NCBI RefSeq assembly: GCF_000003855.2
Contig: NW_003101679.1
Location: 124,001 to 188,000 of the forward strand
Length of the DNA stretch: 64,000 nt
Direction of reading: 5' to 3'
Origin: Blastomyces gilchristii SLH14081
Taxonomy: Eukaryota > Ascomycota > Eurotiomycetes > Onygenales > Ajellomycetaceae
Below are positions 57,841 to 64,000 of the stretch, piece after piece. Below the pieces are notes generated by a model. The model was not told where the DNA came from. It was given only the letters and a program-made list of their open reading frames with translations, and searched no databases. The translations under genes were made by a program, and so were the position numbers. Position 1 is the stretch's first letter, and every line of letters begins with the position of its first letter.

Positions 57841-60800
57841 TTAGCCCCCTCTTTCCAGAAGCAGTTCTCATCAGTCAAGAGCTGCTGTTTTGAATAACAT
57901 GGAACTCAGAGTCCAGGTCAGTTGATTATAGCTAACTCATTTCACAAGATATTGTCAGCTGCAGCTGCATGATCTCTTATCAAGAATTTCTTCAATCTCT
58001 CACTCAAGTTCATTATCTTCTTCTATGATTCCTGGCAGTTGTCAGTCAGAAGTCAGTTAAGAAGAGAATGAATTGATGATAGCACAGTGAAGCAAGCTTG
58101 TATAAAATATATCATGAATCTCTGATAATGTGTCAAGACAGTAGTTATAACTATCTAGAACTTCTATTACTTTATACCTGACATAGCAGTAATTTAGTGT
58201 ACAGAATGAACATGTGATTCATATATTCTTAAGATTCAATTATATCAGATCTTCTATCTTATATTATTCAGCAGAGTCTCAGTGAATATTGATTTAATTC
58301 TCTTGATCTTGTTTTATAGTTGTCATGAAGATCTCTGCTCAATTACAGATATCTTGAAGCTTTGTTACTATATTATCAGTGATCTGAATTAAACTGTAAG
58401 AATTCAGTGTGAACTGTGTGATCTCTAGAAGATTCAACACTTTCATGTGATATTCATGTGTAAGAAAGAACAGACTTATATCTGTTGAAACAGCATCTTG
58501 ACTGTTAATAGCAATCTCTGTATGTAGAAGAAGATTATGTTAATCATCTTATAAGTAATTACAGAACTTATGAAGATAATTCTTTACAGTCTGAATTATC
58601 TGTTCTGATGTATTATCAGTCTCAGAGTGATAGACAGTTGACAGATAACATATAATCTTGAGAACTTGACTGATTCTAGTTCAGAGAGTACTCACAAATT
58701 AACAGTCTTAATCTGATACTATGAATCTCAGTAATTCATATATTCAATAGAACAAGCTCTGTAGAAAGACTTCAGTGACTTGTTCAGTATTTATCTTATT
58801 ACAAGATTTTAATATTATACTCTTACTTAATTAATTCATGATAATCAGAATATTTCTATAACTCTTACTCTTAGATAGATTAACAGCAAAGTCAATTACT
58901 ACATCTTATCAGATTCTATTAGAAATATTGAGTGATTTCAGTAGATCTTTTCTACAGATCTTTTATGAAATAATGAAAGAACAGTGATTGCAGTTTCAGA
59001 TAAAGCATCTAATACTGTTTAATATCTCAGGTCAATAGAACTCTCAGAAGATCATTCTATACAGTTGTTCATAGTCTGAATAATCAGTTATATATAAATC
59101 ATACATCTCTTGTATTATCTGAGTGTGTAAGAGTTCAGAGTGAGAGACTCAGTGTTATTTATAAAATTATAGAGTGTTATTATTATTGATTGAATATTCT
59201 GAGATATCAGTTCTTACTTATAATTCTGAGAGAAATCAGAGTGCTTTTATCATACTACTTCAGTGAGTGCTTGAAGAAGTTCATCAATTTAAGCTGCTGT
59301 ATATTATAGCTCATCTAGTATAGGTTCAGAAGAAGTTGAGATATCAGTGACAGTTCTAATCAGAGAAGCATGTATAGTGCTGTGAGCTGTTTCATCTTGA
59401 TCAACTAGTATCTTCAGATTCAAGAGTCAGTGCTCTCAGTTCATTCAGTGAGTATCTATTATATCAAATAGCATATCTTACTCTTATTATGAGAGAGCAT
59501 CTGTCATCAAGTTCTGACTGTCAGAACAGTAGTGTATTATAAAATGAAAGCAGCTTAAGAACTCAGATCATTGTATCTATTATTCAGTAAGTTTATAGAT
59601 AGTTATAAAGTATTTGAGATTCTTATGATCTGTAACTATTTCAAACTCAGAGATACTTCAGAGTTCAGAGTCTCATTCTTCTAAACAGTGTATGATTGTA
59701 AGAAGTTTCTTATCATAGATCTTATAATTGCATTCAGTGAGACTCAGTTTCTTAGACATAAAGATATATAATTGTAGAACATCTTTATTATCATATTACA
59801 ATATCACTTCTTCTATTATGTAGTCAGAGAAATCAGCTTCAATAACTGTCTCATGATCAGAATCAAAGATTCTCAGTAGAGAAGTATTAATAAACATCTT
59901 CTTCATCTGTGTAAATACAGCTTCAGTGTTTACTGATTATTGAAATACTGAGTCTTTCTTAGTGAGATTTGTAAGTGATCTTGTAATATCTGAGAAGTTT
60001 TGTATAAATCACTGATAGAAGTTAGTAAATCTGATGAAGCTTTGTACATCTTTCACAGTACATGAAGCTTTTCATTCAAGAATGACAGAGACTTTCTCAG
60101 AATTCATTCAAATCTTCTTACCAGCTTCTATAATAAAACCCAGATACTTGATACTCTTGACTTTAAAATCACACTTATTAATATCTATCAGTAGTTCTGC
60201 TTCTTATAGCTGTTATAATATCTTTCACACATGTTCTTGATATTCTTTTCTGAATTCATCAGTGAAGATGAGAATGTTATCTAGATAAGCAGATACAAAC
60301 TCATTAAGAAAATCTCAGAGTACTCAGTTGATATACTTCTGAAATGTACTGAAGATATTAGTCAGTTCAAAGAGTGTGACTATTCATTCAAAGAGATTAT
60401 AACATGTTCAGAATGCTGTAAGCTATTCATCTTCTTCAGTGATATGAATCTTATGAAACACAGTGACAATATCTAGTTTTATAAATCATTGAGCTTGCCT
60501 GATCTGTGCTAGGATTTCATTGATAAGAGATAAGAGATATCAATCTTTCTTTGTCAATCTGTTCAGATCTTGATAGTTCATGCAGAATCAGAGTTCTTCA
60601 CCTGATTTCTTTGCAAAGACAATAGAGACTGTGATGGAAGAGTTACTAACATGTATGAATTCTTTATTCAATAGATTATTGAGTGTCTTTTGAAGAAGAA
60701 GAAGTTCATCTCAGAACATATTATAAAGAGAGCCTTATAACAGTTCAGAGTTCTTATCATTCTTTTTCTCTAACTTGATACTGTGATTCACTTCAGAATC

Positions 60801-61523
60801 TTGTAAGAAGAGTATGTTTATAATATTGTCTTATCAGAAGATATCTAGATATTCATGATATTGTTGAGAGAGTATTGTACAAGAATCTGTTGTTGTAATA
60901 TGAAATAACTTTTCTAGAGCCTTTTTGATATTGATCAGACTGATAGAATAGATTGATAAATAGTTCTACTATCAGTGACTCTGTCAGTGATTTTGATGAT
61001 GACTTCTTTTTCAGAGTATTTCATATGCATTGGCAGAGATCTGTGTCAGATTCATGATCTTGTGAATATCATCTTCATGAACTCTATTATTATTAGGAAA
61101 TATCAAGCTTCTGTTTTAAGCATTCAATAAGATGCCTTGTTTAGATAGTCAGACAAGTTCTAACATAAGATCATAATCAAGATTATCAACTTCATATATG
61201 TAGACATCTTCACATTGATGTTCTTCTACATCTATAGTCAGCTTCATCATGTAACAGATACAAATGTCTTTTAAATCATCAAATTCTGCAAGAAGTCAGA
61301 GTTTTGATAGAGAGATACACTGAAGGTTATGACATCTTACAACTGAAGATTTTATCATTGCATAGTGACATAGACCACTGTCTATCATGGCCTTCATATT
61401 ATACATGTTATTAATCACAGTAGATACAAGAATTACATTCATTGTCATCTTCTCTTCAAATTATTGTTGTCTGATCTCTTCAAGCTTCTGTTTGTGAATT
61501 TGAACAGAAGTTAATCTTTTCCC
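57841..61523 (-). pseudogene. Gy4-c pol: protease, RT, RNase H, integrase, chromodomain
   Basis: This is the -1 frame after the heptamer at 61523-61517. Protease (KAMIDSGLCHYAMI) lies near 61400. RT (VFAKKSGEE, MNYQDLNRLTKKD, YLDNILIF near 60280) spans about 60680-60150. RNase H ([18 protein letters not shown]) lies at about 59850-59600, and integrase at about 59200-58500. A chromodomain (ELEWEIEEILDKRS, QYLVKWVSY) lies at about 58010-57930. The end WELLLERGG-TAA abuts the LTR, and this purine-rich end also serves as the polypurine tract. It is less degraded than Gy4-a, but TGA and TAA stops are frequent. Confidence 0.92.
61485..61523 (-). other. Gy4-c -1 ribosomal frameshift cassette
   Basis: On the minus strand gag codons CAG GGA AAA GAT TAA give G GGA AAA at 61523-61517. 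A 6-nt spacer is followed by CTTCTGTT (61510-61503), a 10-nt loop and AACAGAAG (61492-61485), an 8-bp perfect stem. The phase of gag is confirmed from the ATG at 62593 and the knuckle at 61678. It is identical in design to Gy4-a. Confidence 0.85.
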
Positions 61524-62593
61524 TGTTTCACTGAGGCATTCTCATAGTTATTCTTCAAATCTTTCTCTAATGTAATGTGATTGGTGTGGACAGGCGCTGA
61601 TTCATTCTTTGAATGAGGAGGCACATAGGTCAATCAGCAGTTGAAAGCAATGTGTTCTGATTAGTTACAGTTGATACACACTTCACATTGATATCAATTG
61701 ATGACTTCTTCAGGAGTGATCTCAGGGACTCAGAAGCCTATTTGAACAGTGGAAACTCTTGCTTATGTATAGATATTTGAATCTATTAAGTTCATGACCT
61801 CTGCATCATTGTTCTTCAGTGCGGGTGTATAAGTGGCTGAGATGTAACATCTTCTGCCACTGTTCTGTATACTCTTGAGCTTGGTAAGACAGTCATTCAA
61901 TGTCTGAAGCTGTGTGCAGAAGTCTTCATAAGTTAAGTCTTTATCTATGCTTACAAGAGTCTGTAAGAGTTTGAAAGTCAATACTTTCTTAAGCATGCTA
62001 ATCTTTATTCAATTCTTTCAAGATTGATCACCTGCTTCTAGAATCTTGGTGTTGAAGTCAGAGATAAATGTTGTAGAAGAAGTGTTTCTCTGTCAGACAC
62101 TCTGTAATCAATCTAATGCTTTCTGTTGTATGACAGTGTCTCAGAACAGAATATCAAGATATTTCATAATATTATCAGGTGTTCATAACACTGATTCATA
62201 TGCTTTCATTCATGAATGAAACTTCTGTTTCACACAATTCTTCAATTGTTCATTGATATATCAATCTTGATTGATTAATAAACTGATGAAATCTTCATCT
62301 ACACTCAGTTTCATGAGCATTTTCATTCTTCATGATAAGTAGAGAGTGAGATTGAAAGTATTAAAATATGCAGAAGCATCTAAGTGTTCTTTCAGTACTT
62401 TTATATTTGATTCTGTAGATGTTGGAATTGCATGAGTTTCTTGTTGTGATAATTATTGAATCTCTTCATATTAATGTTGTTGAGTTGCATGCATATCAGC
62501 TATTTATTATTATTATAGTTTCAATATTGCTCAGAGTCACTGTGGCACTGTGTCTATGCTTATGTTTGAGAGTTTCATATTATCATTAGACAT
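61511..62593 (-). pseudogene. Gy4-c gag
   Basis: This 360-codon frame runs from ATG 62593 (MSNDNMKLSN) to TAA 61513-61511, interrupted by TGA/TAA. An open stretch lies at 61996-61763 (LTYEDFCTQLQTLNDCLTKLKS). The CX2CX4HX4C knuckle starts at 61678 (CINC...H...C). The leader between the 5' LTR and the start (62594-62914) holds no gene; it begins CTATAAAAATATTC on the element strand, without the TGG of a usual tRNA primer site. Confidence 0.85.
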
Positions 62594-62914
62594 GATTATA
62601 TTGATTGTCAGATGTATGATATCTGTGAAAGTGTAATCATATTCTCATACATCTGAGTGTCAGAACTCTCAGATCTTTTGCTGATATTCTCTTGTAAGAT
62701 CTTATTCTCTTCATAAGATCTTGTTACAGGGCCAGAGTGACTGGTGAGCAAGCTTCTATCTAAGGTCTCAGTGTCCACTTAACTGTGTGACTGTTTCTCT
62801 ATTTCTTACACATTGTTATGTGTTTAAATATCTCTTGATAAATAATTGTTCCTGATGAGAATACAATGCATGAATAATCATTTCCTAATAAGAAGATAAT
62901 GAATATTTTTATAG

Positions 62915-63255
62915 TGTAAGAGGCCTACGCTGAATAGATCAGTGTAATATTATAGGTCTTATACAAAGATAAAAATGTTAAAGAAGGAAGAAAAGAGAAA
63001 GTGCAAGAATCAGCAATCAAGGCGGATATTTATATGCATATGTGGTGATGTACGCGGTGGAGCTTCGGGGCGGAAGAATATACGCGCGTTCGTAGCGGCC
63101 GAGGATCGGTGATTGAGAATGGCCGAGAATCGGAGCGTACGCGTTCGTGGCGGCCGAGGATCGGCGATCGAGAATGGCCGAGGATCGGAGCGTACGTGGA
63201 ATCTGTGGAGTGTAACGGAATAGTCTATATGATTGATCGGGCGCAGCCCGCCACA
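62915..63255 (-). repeat. Gy4-c 5' LTR
   Basis: The 341-bp partner of 57497-57840, slightly shorter because of a small deletion in the TATATAACAAAG block. It is rich in CpG and closely similar to the other LTR, with transition differences. The duplication AGATC (63256-63260) follows. Confidence 0.93.
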
Positions 63256-63304
63256 AGATCAAATGAGATCAAATGTGAAATTCATGATTCTGCTAGTCAG
63301 TCTA
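63256..63304 (+). mobile_element. Right end of the hAT transposon
   Basis: These 49 bp match the right end of MITE-1 (GATCAAATGTGAAATTCATG-like text, then AGTCTA). With 57460-57496 they rebuild the sequence seen without a break in MITE-1 at 9001-9087, which proves the Gy4-c insertion point. Confidence 0.88.
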
Positions 63305-63312
63305 ATTACATC

Positions 63313-64000
63313 TATTATTCTAACAAGTGTTAGAGAAAATATTTCCAAGAAAAAGTCTTCTGAGTATTTCAAATCTTGATGAAATGAGAATATTACATCT
63401 AAAAGAAAACAATTAGCTACTGCTAGAACAGATTGAATGAATGATGTAATATCTGATAAAGAGTTCAAAGCTGTCAGAAATGAATATTTTTCAGATTTTA
63501 AAAGAGCTAAAACAGACTGCTAAAACAAATTTCTTGAAGAAATACAAGAAAAGAAAGTTTTTAAAGCTTTCAACTATACTAAAACACGAAGTGTAGCAAA
63601 ACTTCCAGCAGTAGAATATGATTATTATTTATTATTATTATTCTTCAATTATAGATGTATGCAGTCAGAGACTATGATATCTATCTGAGAATCTTTAGTT
63701 CTCAGAGTTTTTCCTATATCTATAAAGTTAACTATTATACATTTATCAATTTCAGATATGCAAAATCAGAAAATTCCAGCTCAGAATACAAAAACTGTTT
63801 ACAAGCATTAGAATATGAGTTTCAGAATGAATTATATACAGTAAATTCTTTTGAGAACAAATGTCAAGCTTTTATAAGAATTCTCTTTCAAAACTCATCA
63901 GATTCAGATTCAAAGAAAGAGAATATATCACTTTATAACTATATTGATGAAAATGACTAAGCATGATCTGAACTTATATAAGATGAATTAGAGTCAGATA
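63313..64000 (+). pseudogene. LINE-2, third piece: ORF2 between endonuclease and RT
   Basis: LINE-2 resumes after the hAT target duplication with TSVRENISKKKSSEYF, equal to LINE-1 ORF2 near 17370. It continues through NYTKTRSVAKLPAVEY, is interrupted by a 187-bp LINE 3' end (63622-63808), and goes on with ALEYEFQNELYTVNSFE into the region before the RT. It leaves the window at 64000 before the RT core. Confidence 0.9.
63622..63808 (-). mobile_element. 5'-truncated LINE copy (3' UTR only)
   Basis: This 187-bp insertion on the minus strand is flanked by a 10-bp duplication, TAGAATATGA (63612-63621 and 63809-63818). It is nearly identical to the last part of the LINE-1 3' UTR (about 14145-13965) and ends in the same AAT-rich tail. 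It is a dead-on-arrival copy typical of target-primed reverse transcription, and it landed in ORF2 of a related LINE. Confidence 0.92.

Larger units (their letters stand above)
57497..63255 (-). mobile_element. Gy4-c: complete 5,759-bp chromovirus
   Basis: This Ty3/gypsy element on the minus strand is inserted near the right end of the hAT transposon, with the 5-bp duplication AGATC (57492-57496 and 63256-63260). LTRs are 344 bp (57497-57840) and 341 bp (62915-63255). It is compact: pol ends with a TAA that touches the 3' LTR. The LTRs are rich in CpG (seven in 57601-57660), while the interior has almost none. It is the full-length reference for Gy4-a and Gy4-b. Confidence 0.95.
38419..63304 (+). 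mobile_element. hAT DNA transposon, autonomous type, split by Cop96 and Gy4-c
   Basis: Its left end TAGACTAACTGTGTGACTGTG (38419) and right end CTAGTCAGTCTA (63304) match the ends of the 506-bp MITEs. The 8-bp target duplication is ATTACCTC (38411-38418) and ATTACATC (63305-63312), and LINE-1 shows the empty site. Without Cop96 (41399-54729) and Gy4-c (57497-63255) the element is about 5.8 kb. It encodes a hAT-type transposase on the plus strand (55330-57140) and an unknown Cys-containing frame near 40200. Its terminal regions equal those of the MITEs, so the MITEs are likely internal deletion derivatives of this family. Confidence 0.88.

Noticed and set aside
57563..57897. Open frames of 102 and 67 codons on both strands, with near copies at 63017-63333
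   Set aside because: They lie wholly or mostly in the two Gy4-c LTRs, repeat in both, and depend on LTR sequence that escaped decay.
1..64000. Classic Neurospora-type RIP as the full explanation
   Set aside because: CpA is the commonest C-containing pair in the sampled sequence and TAG stops are rare, opposite to what CpA-directed RIP leaves.

Overview
This window is almost certainly heterochromatic DNA of a filamentous fungus, most likely an ascomycete. It holds no recognisable host gene. All of it can be read as transposable elements inserted into one another: two-ORF LINEs with APE, RT and RNase H domains (Tad/I-like), chromodomain Ty3/gypsy elements, two copia families with half-tRNA-type primer sites, a fungal-type hAT transposon with its 506-bp MITEs, and a tRNA-derived SINE. 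The family names used here (Gy1, Gy4, Gy257, Cop105, Cop96) are mine.

Layout, from outside in. A Gy4 element on the minus strand (Gy4-b, 5120-5592) is the oldest host. Another Gy4 (Gy4-a, 1-5119, plus) is inserted in it on the left. A LINE (LINE-2, plus) starts at about 5593 and runs past the right edge, split into three pieces: 5593-6952, 35532-38418 and 63313-64000. The first gap is filled by the gypsy element Gy1-A (6953-35527, TSD TTAT). Gy1-A itself contains a hAT MITE (8582-9087), a complete LINE on the minus strand (LINE-1, 13962-21604), a second Gy1 copy (Gy1-B, 21765-30022, minus, TSD ATAT) and a copia (Cop105, 31410-35339, TSD ACTGA) that carries one MITE inside another. The second gap is filled by an autonomous-type hAT transposon (38419-63304, 8-bp TSD ATTACCTC/ATTACATC). 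The hAT contains the copia Cop96 (41399-54729, TSD AATTC) and the gypsy Gy4-c (57497-63255, minus, TSD AGATC). Cop96 in turn contains a SINE (42129-42501, 12-bp TSD) and the gypsy Gy257 (42864-50108, TSD ATCAT). The deepest chain is six levels: Gy4-b > LINE-2 > Gy1-A > Cop105 > MITE-2a > MITE-2b.

Decay. Nearly all coding regions are broken by C-to-T/G-to-A transitions rather than by indels. The bias is not that of classic CpA-directed RIP: CpC/GpG and CpG are nearly absent while CpA and CpT persist, so Trp (TGG) becomes TGA and many Arg (CGA) become TGA. LTRs, MITE-1, the SINE and a few 3' ends remain GC- and CpG-rich.

Functional signals still readable. Both Gy1 copies and both Gy4 copies with that region keep a -1 ribosomal frameshift cassette at the gag-pol junction: a canonical heptamer, a 6-7 nt spacer and an 8-9 bp hairpin. 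Gy257 has a possible Tf1-like self-priming site. The SINE shares its (AAT)n 3' tail with the resident LINE family, which suggests LINE-driven mobilisation. The hAT is the probable source of the enzyme that moved the MITEs.
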